A stretch of DNA of 34,466 nucleotides, from the NCBI GenBank assembly GCA_009731375.1, contig BJOX01000036.1, positions 444,391 to 478,856 on the forward strand. The letters are read 5' to 3'. The position numbers and the translations under genes are program-made. Positions 1 to 8,640 of the stretch are shown one piece after another (position 1 is the first letter of the stretch; every line of letters starts with the position of its first letter). This DNA comes from Paulinella micropora (taxonomy: Eukaryota > Cercozoa > Imbricatea > Euglyphida). Below the pieces are notes generated by a model. It did no database searches. It saw only the letters and a list, made by a program, of their open reading frames with translations, and was not told where the DNA came from.

Positions 1-27
1 ATGCATCAGCCATTGACAGAGAAGCAC

Positions 28-123
<96 letters not shown>

Positions 124-150
124 CACTATTATCATTATTACTATTACCTG
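1..150 (+). repeat. SINE 3' end with (ATT)n tail
   Basis: The first ~27 bases match the 3' end of the SINE copies at 33700-33941 and (reverse strand) 32517-32775, including the shared stretch CATTGACAGAGAAGCAC or a close variant, and run straight into a long (ATT)n tract. The window therefore opens inside a SINE, whose tRNA-like head lies to the left. No coding potential is credited to the Tyr-rich reading frame over the repeat. Confidence 0.75.
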
Positions 151-242
151 GTCATATTTTTCGCTGACCGCGCTGCCCACATAAACCAGCTTCCATTCCA
201 GAGCTGACGTACATCATAACGACAAATGACAATTATGTTATT

Positions 243-352
243 TATGGGAGAGAGAGAGAGAGAGAAAGAGAGAGAAAGAGAGAGAGACAGACACACAGAG
301 AGAGAGAAAGAGAGAGAAAGAGGAGAGAGAGAGAAAGACACACACACACACC
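243..352. repeat. (AG)n microsatellite
   Basis: Interrupted AG dinucleotide array with AAAG variants, ending in a short (AC)n. It is followed by about 110 bp of non-repetitive sequence (355-470) with no recognisable gene. Confidence 0.9.
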
Positions 353-473
353 TTCTTTGAGCGGTTCTGTGCAGGCGAGTTCGATGTGAAGGCGAAACGG
401 GTCCAGGAATGCAGATGGGTTGTTCTCCACCTTGATGCTCGTGAGCTCCACCGGCGGCATCTGACGGGGGAAA

Positions 474-850
474 GTGAGGAGGAGGAGGAGGAGGGAAGAG
501 GGGAGGAGGAGGAGGAGGAGGGAGGAGGAGGGAAGAGGGGAGGAGGAGGAGAAGGAGGGAGGAGGAGGAGAGAGGAAGAGGAGGAGGAGGAGGAGTGGTG
601 GTGGTGGTGGAGGTGTGGTGGTGGTGTGGTGGTGGAGGTGTGGTGGTGGAGGAGGTGTGGTGGTGGAGAAGGAAAATAGGCTCTTTCTTTCTTTATTTCT
701 TTCTTTCTTCTTTCTTTCTTTCTTTCTTTCTTCTTTCTTTCTTTCTTTCTTTCCTTTCTATCTTTCTTTCCTTCTTCTCCTTTTCCTCCTATTTCTGTTG
801 TCTTTTCTTCTTTTTTCTTTCTTCTTTCTTGTTTCATTTTCTCCTTCTTT
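474..850. repeat. GGA / GGT / CTTT arrays
   Basis: A (GGA)n block changes to (GGT)n near 598 and then to imperfect (CTTT)n from about 680. The strand switches from purine-rich to pyrimidine-rich with almost no unique sequence between. Confidence 0.9.
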
Positions 851-1285
851 CCTGATTCATCTTGACATTGAGAGTGAGGAAGGCAGGAGAGTACTCAGGA
901 GAAGGTGGAATGTGAGAACGAAAGATTGAATGCACTTCGTCGCATTTGGTTCACTACGTCAAAGCATGTACACCTCTTCTTTGTGATGCCTACAGTAATG
1001 TTACTGTACACTACTTAGCACTACTTGTGCAGGTTTGAACATTGTCGAATAACTTGGAATAGACCCCATAAAAAAGGTTGGGCAACAACAGTACAGTACT
1101 TCATAAAAGTACTCGTAAATAAAGAGGGTGATAGAGAAATGTTAAACGACTGGATTCACTTCAGAAAAAACCACATATCTTTTTTAGGGCCGGCCGGTCG
1201 ACACCGCACCCTTTTTTAAAAATGTTTGAATGACTGCCACCGTCCACCTTTTTCTCTTGGGCTTCTTCGCTTCTTCTCTTGTTCG
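851..1285. other. unique 5' flank of the glutaredoxin-like gene
   Basis: About 430 bp of mostly non-repetitive sequence upstream of the first exon. I see no convincing TATA box or other promoter motif. The promoter and transcription start are presumably here by position alone. Confidence 0.4.
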
Positions 1286-1464
1286 ATGCAGAAAGACAAG
1301 AAAGTGTTGGCGGTGTTAGTTGGAGCTGCTGTTTTGGCTGGAGGACTTGCCCTGTTGAGCTCTTGGCTTCGTAAAAAGGAACAGAAACAAAGCTGTTGTG
1401 CTTCGAAGGGAGGATCCAGCGAAATGAAGAACGCCACTTCTTTAGTCATGTACGGAGAGGAATG
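1286..1464 (+). CDS. glutaredoxin-like gene, exon 1
   Basis: Encodes the N-terminal anchor, a Lys/Gln/Cys linker and the first beta strand ending MYGEE plus two bases of the Trp codon. The donor is TG|GTCACG. 179 nt, ending in phase 2. Confidence 0.75.
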
Positions 1465-2406
1465 GTCACGAACCTACACCACATCAGACACTAAACAAAA
1501 AGTGTGAGAAGGGAAGACGAGGAGAATAGGTTCTAAGCAAGTACTTCTACCTTCAAATTAGGTTCTAAGCAAGTACTTCTACCTTGAGTCAAATTCCTGC
1601 TTTCCTTCGTAGGTAGGTAGGTAGGACTGTAGGTAGGTAGGTAGGTAGGTAGGTAGGTAGGTAACTGGTAGGTAGGTTGGTAGGTAAGGTTGGTAGGTAA
1701 GATAGGCAGGTAGGTAAGGTAGGTAGGTAGGTAAGGTAGGTAGGTATGTAAGGTAGGTAAGGTAGGTAGGTAGGTGGGTAGGTAAGGTAGGTAGGTAAAC
1801 AGGTAGGTAGGTAGGTAGTAGGTGCTACCTACCTACTATACCTACCTATACCTACCTACCTTCCCTTCCTTCCTTCCTTCCTTCCTTCCTTCCTTCCTTC
1901 CTTCCTTCCGTCCTTCCCTCCTTCCTTCCTTCTTCCTTCCCTCTTCCTTCCTTCCTTCCGTCCTTCCTTCCTTCCTTCCTTCCTTCCCTCCTTCCTTCCC
2001 TCCTTCGAATGAAAATACGCAGTGTATTGATTATGTATGAATGTAGGTATTGTATTGCTTGTCACGTTATGTCATGTTATGTTATGTTATATTATGTTAT
2101 GTTATTTATGTTATATTTTGTTATGTTATGTTGTTATGTTAAGGTAATTTATGTTGTGTTGTGTTGTGTTGTGTTATGTTATGTTATGTTATGCTATGCT
2201 ATGTCATGTTAAGTTATGTTATGTTAAGTTATGTTATGTTATGTTATGTTATATTATGTTATGTTATGTTATGTTACGTTATGGTATGGTATGTTATGTT
2301 ATATTGTTTTGGGTTGGTAGGTGTCCAGATTGTGTGCGCTCTAAAAAATTCCTCAAGCAGCACAACGTTCCTTTCACGTCTCTCTCTCTCTCTCTCTCTC
2401 TGTGTG

Positions 2407-2444
<38 letters not shown>

Positions 2445-3067
2445 CATCTCTATCTCTCTCTCGCTCTTCTCTCTCTCTGTCTCTCTCTCTCTCTCTCTGT
2501 CTGTCTCTCTCTCTGTCTCTCTGTCTCTCTCTCTCTCACACATATACAATGTATGTATGTATGTATGTATGTATGTTTGTATATGTATGCATGCATGTAT
2601 GTATGTATATATGTATGCATGTATGTATGTATGTATGTATATATGTATGTATGTAGTATGTATGTATGTATGTATGTATGTATGTATGGATGTATGTATG
2701 TATGTATGTATGTATGGATGTATGTATTCATGTGTGTGTTTGTGTGTGTGTGTATGTATGTATGTATGTATGTATGTCTGTCTGTATGTATGTATGTATG
2801 TATGTATGTATTAATTTATGCATGTATGTAACACGCACGTACGTATGTACGTATGTATGTATATACGTATGTACATGTACATGCACGCATGCACGTATGT
2901 ACACCTACCTAGCTACCTAGCTAAATTTGTGTGTGCATGCATGTATGCTTTTGTGTTGTTGCAGAGTTATTCCTGGTCGCCCCGACTTTGGTCCGAGCGC
3001 TAAGACACACACTCACACACACACACACACACACACACTTTTATTTACTTTCACGCGCTTAGAGGGC

Positions 3068-3102
<35 letters not shown>

Positions 3103-4533
3103 TACATACATACATACATACATACATGCATACATACATACATACATACATACATACATGCATGCATGCATACATACATACATACATACATACATGCATA
3201 CATACATACATACATACATACATACATACATACATACGCATACATACATACATACATACATACATACACACATACATACATGCATACATGCATGCATACA
3301 TACACACACGCATACACACATAACATACAGACAGACAGACATCACTATGTCCATCTGCAGGCACGGGTCGCATTCCCACGATCGTGTTCCCTGACCAGTC
3401 CTACCTCACCGTAATTTCTCTCTCTATCCCTTTTCTCCATTCCTCCNNNNNNNNNNNNNNNNNNNNNNNNNNNNNNNNNNNNNNNNNNNNNNNNNNNNNN
3501 NNNNNNNNNNNNNNNNNNNNNNNNNNNNNNNNNNNNNNNNNNNNNNNNNNNNNNNNNNNNNNNNNNNNNNNNNNNNNNNNNNNNNNNNNNNNNNNNNNNN
3601 NNNNNNNNNNNNNNNNNNNNNNNNNNNNNNNNNNNNNNNNNNNNNNNNNNNNNNNNNNNNNNNNNNNNNNNNNNNNNNNNNNNNNNNNNNNNNNNNNNNN
3701 NNNNNNNNNNNNNNNNNNNNNNNNNNNNNNNNNNNNNNNNNNNNNNNNNNNNNNNNNNNNNNNNNNNNNNNNNNNNNNNNNNNNNNNNNNNNNNNNNNNN
3801 NNNNNNNNNNNNNNNNNNNNNNNNNNNNNNNNNNNNNNNNNNNNNNNNNNNNNNNNNNNNNNNNNNNNNNNNNNNNNNNNNNNNNNNNNNNNNNNNNNNN
3901 NNNNNNNNNNNNNNNNNNNNNNNNNNNNNNNNNNNNNNNNNNNNNNNNNNNNNNNNNNNNNNNNNNNNNNNNNNNNNNNNNNNNNNNNNNNNNNNNNNNN
4001 NNNNNNNNNNNNNNNNNNNNNNNNNNNNNNNNNNNNNNNNNNNNNNNNNNNNNNNNNNNNNNNNNNNNNNNNNNNNNNNNNNNNNNNNNNNNNNNNNNNN
4101 NNNNNNNNNNNNNNNNNNNNNNNNNNNNNNNNNNNNNNNNNNNNNNNNNNNNNNNNNNNNNNNNNNNNNNNNNNNNNNNNNNNNNNNNNNNNNNNNNNNN
4201 NNNNNNNNNNNNNNNNNNNNNNNNNNNNNNNNNNNNNNNNNNNNNNNNNNNNNNNNNNNNNNNNNNNNNNNNNNNNNNNNNNNNNNNNNNNNNNNNNNNN
4301 NNNNNNNNNNNNNNNNNNNNNNNNNNNNNNNNNNNNNNNNNNNNNNNNNNNNNNNNNNNNNNNNNNNNNNNNNNNNNNNNNNNNNNNNNNNNNNNNNNNN
4401 NNNNNCTCTATGTATTTATCTCTCCCTCTTCCTCTTTCTCTCCCTCTCCCTCCCTCTCTTTCTCGCGGCTGGTGCGCAGGAGCCCTCGGACGCCGAGCTG
4501 GAGGCCAAGTGCAAGGAATTCAAACTGCTCTAA
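1286..4533 (+). CDS. membrane-anchored glutaredoxin-like protein (5 exons)
   Basis: Predicted thiol-disulfide oxidoreductase of the glutaredoxin / mycoredoxin-like group. Exons are 1286-1464, 2321-2377, 2965-2990, 3361-3410 and 4480-4533. All four introns are GT...AG and all phases agree, giving about 121 residues. Residues ~7-28 are a hydrophobic segment (VLAVLVGAAV onward) followed by RKK, which fits a signal anchor. The catalytic motif WCPDC, residues 60-64, is assembled across intron 1. It is followed by a basic helix (RSKKFLKQ), then IPTIVFPD with the cis-Pro typical of thioredoxin folds, then SYLTEPSDAELEAK, which matches the usual C-terminal strand and helix. The segment between the active-site helix and the cis-Pro is about ten residues shorter than usual, so a short exon may be missed, or exon 3 may be misplaced. 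The Met at 1286 was chosen because it sits directly before the anchor; an in-frame Met at 1226 is also possible. Introns are almost wholly microsatellite. Confidence 0.8.
1529..1584 (+). repeat. short direct repeat in intron 1
   Basis: The stretch GGTTCTAAGCAAGTACTTCT occurs at about 1529 and again at 1560, in tandem, before the microsatellite part of the intron. Confidence 0.8.
1612..2312. repeat. intron 1 arrays: GTAG, CTTC, TTATG
   Basis: Intron 1 of the glutaredoxin-like gene holds (GTAG)n at 1612-1820, (CTTC)n at 1858-2006 and a pentanucleotide (TTATG)n at 2065-2305. No other gene is supported here. Confidence 0.9.
2321..2377 (+). CDS. glutaredoxin-like gene, exon 2 (active site)
   Basis: 57 nt. 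Its first base completes the Trp codon and the next codons read CPDC, then VRSKKFLKQHNVPF. The acceptor is GGTAG and the donor is AC|GTCTCT, merging directly into a (CT)n array. This is the most diagnostic exon of the gene. Confidence 0.85.
2378..2964. repeat. intron 2 arrays: CT then TATG
   Basis: (CT)n at 2380-2540 is followed by (TATG)n with GCATG and TGTC variants at 2548-2900. The acceptor GTTGCAG ends at 2964. Confidence 0.9.
2965..2990 (+). CDS. glutaredoxin-like gene, exon 3 (26-nt microexon, tentative)
   Basis: The unique island between two arrays reads VIPGRPDF when entered in the phase left by exon 2, and its G|GTCCGA donor leaves exactly the phase exon 4 needs. The phase agreement is the main support. 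The encoded residues are not obviously family-like, so the exon could be part of a longer, degraded one. Confidence 0.5.
3005..3340. repeat. intron 3 arrays: AC, AG, CATA
   Basis: (AC)n at 3005-3040, (AG)n at 3066-3102 and (CATA)n with GCATA variants at 3104-3325. Acceptor ATCTGCAG ends at 3360. Confidence 0.9.
3361..3410 (+). CDS. glutaredoxin-like gene, exon 4 (cis-Pro)
   Basis: 50 nt encoding TGRIPTIVFPDQSYLT, the cis-Pro strand and turn characteristic of glutaredoxin-like folds. It starts with two bases of a split codon and ends in phase 0 at ACC|GTAATT. Confidence 0.85.
3447..4405. other. assembly gap (~959 N) inside intron 4
   Basis: A run of undetermined bases. CT-rich sequence on both sides suggests the gap replaces a pyrimidine repeat. 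An additional exon inside it cannot be excluded, although exon 4 joins exon 5 in frame. Confidence 0.95.
4480..4533 (+). CDS. glutaredoxin-like gene, exon 5 and stop
   Basis: Acceptor GGTGCGCAG, then EPSDAELEAKCKEFKLL and TAA. With exon 4 this gives the LTEPSDAELEAK run expected at the C-terminus of this family. Confidence 0.85.
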   Translation, partial: EPSDAELEAKCKEFKLL

Positions 4534-4830
4534 ACAAGCATCGCTAGCAGCTCTGCATTGGGAACTAGGGTTGTGGCAAATTGAGCTGCTCTGATCAAGC
4601 AATTTCGGCTGCTTTGAAGAGATACAGCGAATCCATCATTCCTTCATTCCGTCCAGCTGCTCTGTACATCCGAGCTGTGACCTCAAGCAATCTCATCTGA
4701 ACATCAAAGCCAGTTGCAAGCAATGTCAGCTGCTCTGAGCACCCAAGCTAGGCTGAGCCAAATGCAAGCAATTGCAGCTCTGAGCATTGCCAAATGCAAG
4801 CAGTTTCAGGTGTGCTCTGAATATTCATGC
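4513..4830 (+). repeat. degenerate GCAAG...GCTGCTCTGA repeat in the 3' UTR
   Basis: Loosely repeated units combining GCAAGCAAT-like and GCTGCTCTGA-like words occur near 4513, 4576, 4713, 4762 and 4794. The first unit overlaps the last codons and stop of the glutaredoxin-like gene. Confidence 0.55.
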
Positions 4831-4971
4831 AAGGCCACAGGCCCATTCTGCACTACCCCGAAATTTCGGGCTTCTGGCTGGTGAGAGAACCACTCAGTTT
4901 TATTTATTTTATGCTTATTTTTAATATCTTTTGGAAATGCCATGAAATATAGTATATGACATAGACTACTG

Positions 4972-4977
4972 AATAAA
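4972..4977 (+). promoter_or_regulatory. AATAAA, possible polyadenylation signal
   Basis: A canonical AATAAA lies about 440 bp downstream of the stop codon at 4533, in AT-rich sequence. Assignment to the glutaredoxin-like gene is by position only. Confidence 0.4.
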
Positions 4978-5065
4978 TAAGTATAATATTACCAGGTATT
5001 AATATTTATACATGAATAGGATGACTTTTTTTGCCGTAAGCATTAGCGATTTTGTTCAAGTTGCA

Positions 5066-5094
5066 GGGGGGGGGGGGGGGGGGGNNNNNNNNNN
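5066..5094. repeat. poly-G tract ending in a 10-N gap
   Basis: At least 19 consecutive G followed by ten N. Homopolymers touching fixed 10-N gaps recur at 13390, 14290, 29293 and 31044. Confidence 0.95.
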
Positions 5095-6751
5095 TTAAGC
5101 CGAGGACATTCAAGTGTCCGGCAAAGTCAACCATCAGGTTCAAATTCAACAACCAGAATTCAACTTGAGTATTTTTATATGATTCATGCAATTCAACCGT
5201 GCCAGTTAAACATTTGAACGCGAAAGTCGTTGTAACCCCCGCCGGTGCGGCCGCAGACGTTGCCCCTGACTCTGAGGAATCCAACTACTAGGTCATTTTT
5301 TAATTTACGGCCTGTAGTCTCAGTGAGTCTAAAAATGTGACTCCTGGTGAGTGAATACTGGTGACTATTAATACTGACCGTGCCCATAAAAGTGAAGTCG
5401 TCACAACTTGAGTTCAGCAACAGACCACTCCATTCAGCTGGAACTGTGACTTTCACAAAGTTACTACTACGGTACCGTGCTATGATCGGCCTGAGACTCA
5501 TTACTCAGGTGACTGACTCGGACCGTGACTGCACTCTTGAATTTATATAATACAATATACCCGGGCCGGTACGGTTTACTCAGTCCGAGGCTACGCGCCG
5601 CCGGACACACGACTTCATTTTTTCAAGTGACTACGCAAGCAGACAACTTAATGAAATATAATACTTGCCACTCAGAGTCGTACTACGTGACCGGTGTGAG
5701 TTTGGATACAACCCCAAGGGGTACTATATATTACACAACGACTGTAACACCCACGATATACCACATCGTTTTTACGCTAGAAAGTTGGTGCAAAATTTTA
5801 CGTGAACTTGATTCACTAGTAGAAGTGATTACTTGTTATTATATATATAATATTTTAAGATCATCGGAATTCTTATTACATTTCCGGTTTTGAAAAATAT
5901 TTCCGGTTTTAATGTTGTAGTAGGATAAGGGGTACTATGGGAGGGAAGCTAGGAAGCGGCTTAGATCCCTTAGGGCCTTAAATCCTATATTTTACACTTA
6001 ACCGGCCTTTTACACGGGAGTGGTGAAGGTTTTTAGGATGTAAGTTACACAAAGCTGTTACTAAGCACATGATCAGTACTGATTCAATAACCTCCCACAT
6101 TAATAGCGTTGACCCGATCCTTTTGTAACATATGTAGTAACCGTTTGAAGATAAGAAAAATTGGCACGGAAATTCCGTGAAATTTAGCATTTTTCCCGTG
6201 ACTGGGAATTTATGGCTAAATAAGGGAAATTGCACTGGCACTTATGGGTTGTTGTTTGTGGTATGTTTTGGCATTTGTGCAGGTTACGGACGTAACGCAT
6301 CGTGTCAGTTGACACGTGTCAAAGGGACACTCCATTTTTAGCGGTTTTTCCCTTTGGCTTGTTGTTGGGGTTCAATTCTGGCTTCCCTTTCTAATCTAGA
6401 AGTGGAGGTTAGCCTTGAATCAGTTGTGTTCAATTTTGTTATTAAATTTCTTTTTTCCTTTGAGCTCGTAAGGGTAAGACCTCCGGTCTTAATACATTTG
6501 GAGTCCCTTTGCCTTTTTCGAACTCAGGAAAATTGGGAATTGGAAACGACGCACTCTCTGGGAACAAGCTCAGTCACTGTTGTTGACTGTGTCTTGGTGA
6601 GAGTGTCAAGTGACAATCAATACTCTGTACTGGTCGTGTGAGATAGTGCTTTCAGTCGTCTCTGGAAAGGGAAACTGCAGGTGGTAAGGGGGGTTTTAAC
6701 AGGGAAGGACTCTGATCTCGAAACGTGGACCTTGACACCTAGGAGGTTAAC
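5095..6751. other. non-repetitive intergenic DNA, unknown role
   Basis: About 1.65 kb of the few unique bases in the window. The part 5290-5530 is rich in GACTC/GAGTC-type words, and 5536-5560 is AT-rich with a TATATAA-like string. A perfect inverted repeat GTGTCA-GT-TGACAC lies at 6302-6315. The direct repeat ATTTCCGGTTTT occurs at about 5880 and 5900. No convincing exon chain is seen. It could be an old retroelement LTR or leader, because it precedes the ORF at 6752. Confidence 0.35.
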
Positions 6752-7249
6752 ATGGCAATGGCAACAGGGGCGACATACGATCCCTACAAGGATCCGTGTG
6801 TTCAGCCGTTGTTGGGGAAGGCTGTGGGGGAGTTTCCGATACTACATGTAGCATCGGACTAGATAGTAGGATCCGCAGAGCAGCATCAGTTTGTGGAACA
6901 CTTTGTATCTTTGGCAAGTAAGTACAAAGACAGGGCAAGGGATAAGGAGGTGTACGATTGGGTGAAAGCCGAAAGTAGTGATTTGGCTAAATGGGGGGCG
7001 ACTCCATTTGCTATGACAGGCTATTCACCTAGCGAACCTAAGCTGAAAACTTTGATACCCATGCAGATTAGGAGGATGATGGCAAGGATGTTCGTGTCCC
7101 TGCACCTCCATGAACTGCAGATGGTGGGTCATCCAAGGTTGGAGAGCTCGGATGAGGATTACTATCCGACTCCTATCCCTTCTGAGCAGTTTGATGCCAT
7201 TCCTCATGACGGGGGTGGTTTCATCTTTCTTCTTTCCTCTACCTGCTGA
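6752..7249 (+). pseudogene. uncharacterised ORF with one in-frame TAG
   Basis: From ATG at 6752 the frame reads MAMATGATYDPYKDP and on to about residue 36, hits GAC TAG, and then stays open in the same frame to 7249 (about 165 codons in all). The downstream part contains KYKDRARDKEVYDWVKAES and an acidic SSDEDYY segment. I do not recognise the family. The size, composition and neighbouring retroelement remnant suggest a Gag-like protein with a nonsense mutation or stop readthrough, but this is inference. The final residues after PHDGG change character and may lie beyond the true end. Confidence 0.4.
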
Positions 7250-7305
7250 TAGTATCTGTCGCTACTATCAAGGGGCAAGGAGAGGGTTTGGTTTAGAAGC
7301 AGCAG

Positions 7306-7617
7306 TTAGAATAGGGACCCTTCAGACCTTTTCCGTTCAGCAGTTGCTGAGGTAGAAGAGTAGTCAGGTTGAGCAGGACTGGGAGAGGGACTGTCTTTCT
7401 GTTCCTGTTTGACAGATGGGACGGCACTGGAGGAAGAACTACTGGTAGCGCTGGAGGAGGAGCTACTGCGTTCCTTTTTGACTGCAACAGGTTTCTTCTT
7501 TTCTCGCTGATCTTGATCTTCATCCTCACTATCGGTGGTAGGCACTAGACAAGAGGGTTCAGACTTTACTTTTACTGAGAGATTTGAATAATACTGACAC
7601 GTCACTAAGTGCCACAC
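7306..7617 (-). CDS. hypothetical Ser/Lys-rich acidic protein fragment
   Basis: A minus-strand frame of 103 codons with TDSEDEDQDQREKKK, a poly-Ser block (SSSSSSATSSSSSS) and VKQEQKDSPSPSPAQ. Its first ~25 codons lie inside the left direct repeat, so the start is unlikely to be genuine. The composition resembles a disordered nuclear or Gag-linker region. No domain recognised. Confidence 0.3.
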   Translation of the reverse strand: MWHLVTCQYYSNLSVKVKSEPSCLVPTTDSEDEDQDQREKKKPVAVKKERSSSSSSATSSSSSSAVPSVKQEQKDSPSPSPAQPDYSSTSATAERKRSEGSLF

Positions 7618-7735
7618 CCCAAACCGCCAAGCTTTGAATTCACTGTTACACTTAGAGTGATATAGGTAAAATAGGTAATTGTCATTGGGGTGGGCCGTTA
7701 TGACTAAATACTATTATTAATAAAATTGTCTATTG
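7543..7735 (-). repeat. direct repeat, left copy (LTR-like)
   Basis: Shares long stretches with 10552-10767, for example GAGAGATTTGAATAATACT, the AAACCGCCAAG region and CATTGGGGTGGGC. The copies differ by scattered substitutions and small indels, so they diverged after duplication. Confidence 0.85.
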
Positions 7736-8003
7736 CTCCCCCTATTTAGTATTTAGGAATAACGGCCCCATCTACCTTATGCTACTAACCTCGCATATAT
7801 GATGGTAAACATTTGTAGCCCTATTCAGAAATTAACTGGGCCGCCCTACCAACTATATGCATTAACTCTATACTAGCTTTGTATCCCGTTCACCACTAAA
7901 CTTAACTTAATATGACTTAGTAAATAAAAGTCACAGTTGTTGAAATTCCGCCGCCCCCCGCGCGCTCCCCCGCTCCCTTCATCTCTTGAAGCCGCCGAGT
8001 CCT
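7736..8003. other. unique AT-rich then GC-rich spacer
   Basis: No coding signal in 7736-7940. On the minus strand, a G-rich stretch around 7949-7975 lies just before the AT-rich part, where a polypurine tract would be expected beside a 3' LTR. It is interrupted by C residues, so the assignment is weak. Confidence 0.25.
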
Positions 8004-8273
8004 TTAGCTTCCCGGCTCCCATCCGCCATCTTGCCGACGCTGTAGTCCGCCGCCAGGGTCATGTAACCACTCCCGCGCCGCACGCCCCACCAATATCCGC
8101 TCTGGGTCCGAGCCGCTGTCGAGGTCGCTGTCCGCTCCACTGTCGTCCCTTCGGTCCTTGTAAGCCGTTCTCCCGCGTTCCTCTTGGAAGGGGCTTGACA
8201 TTTTGATTGCGATCCCGGCCTTTCCTTTCTTCTTCTTGCTTTTGCGCTTGGAGCGCTTCTCCTTCTCTTTCTT
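8004..8273 (-). CDS. hypothetical basic/acidic protein downstream of the Gag-like ORF
   Basis: Open minus-strand frame of about 89 codons after an upstream TAG. It begins KKEKEKRSKRKSKKKKGKAG and continues with an acidic DDSGADSDLDSGSDPE stretch, ending EPGS. A Lys-rich then Asp/Ser-rich layout is similar in style to the end of the Gag-like ORF at 8641, so this may be a continuation of the same polyprotein broken by a frameshift and repeat expansion. No domain recognised. Confidence 0.3.
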   Translation of the reverse strand, partial: KKEKEKRSKRKSKKKKGKAGIAIKMSSPFQEERGRTAYKDRRDDSGADSDLDSGSDPERILVGRAAREWLHDPGGGLQRRQDGGWEPGS

Positions 8274-8335
8274 CTACTTTTCAACTAACGGTTTGAGTGG
8301 GCTATCTTCGTTTTGCTCCCCCATCCCTGAGGCTT

Positions 8336-8340
<5 letters not shown>

Positions 8341-8407
<67 letters not shown>

Positions 8408-8415
8408 TTTTTTTT
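8341..8415. repeat. (CT)n followed by poly-T
   Basis: About 29 CT units and then about 17 T. On the minus strand it interrupts a frame reading CFVCTDDMESENVLLREAAYG (8425-8510), suggesting that the repeat grew inside former coding sequence. Confidence 0.9.
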
Positions 8416-8640
8416 CCTGATCTGTATGCAGCCCGCAAAATCGCTCTCAACAGACCATAAGCTGCCTCTCGCAACAACACATTCTCACTCTCCATGTCAT
8501 CAGTGCACACAAAACATTGCTGATCACCTGACACTCGCCCCTCATTATTCTCTCTTGTACTACCTGCACTTTACCCATGTGTGCCCTCTCCTTGACCATG
8601 TCTGCTCTCTCTCGCGATCGTAACCATCTCTCCGCTTTTT

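Noticed and set aside
1822-2065. Telomere-like or centromere-like repeat
   Set aside because: GTAG, CTTC and TTATG arrays are short, mixed and intronic; none matches a known telomere repeat or a long satellite monomer.
3384-4547. A 387-codon frame spanning the large gap
   Set aside because: Most of it is undetermined bases. Exons 4 and 5 of the glutaredoxin-like gene explain the real sequence at both ends.
7979-8284. Arg-rich frame on the minus strand
   Set aside because: Overlaps the Lys-rich then Asp/Ser-rich frame, which starts after a stop and resembles the style of the neighbouring Gag-like tail. The Arg-rich frame looks like its shifted shadow.
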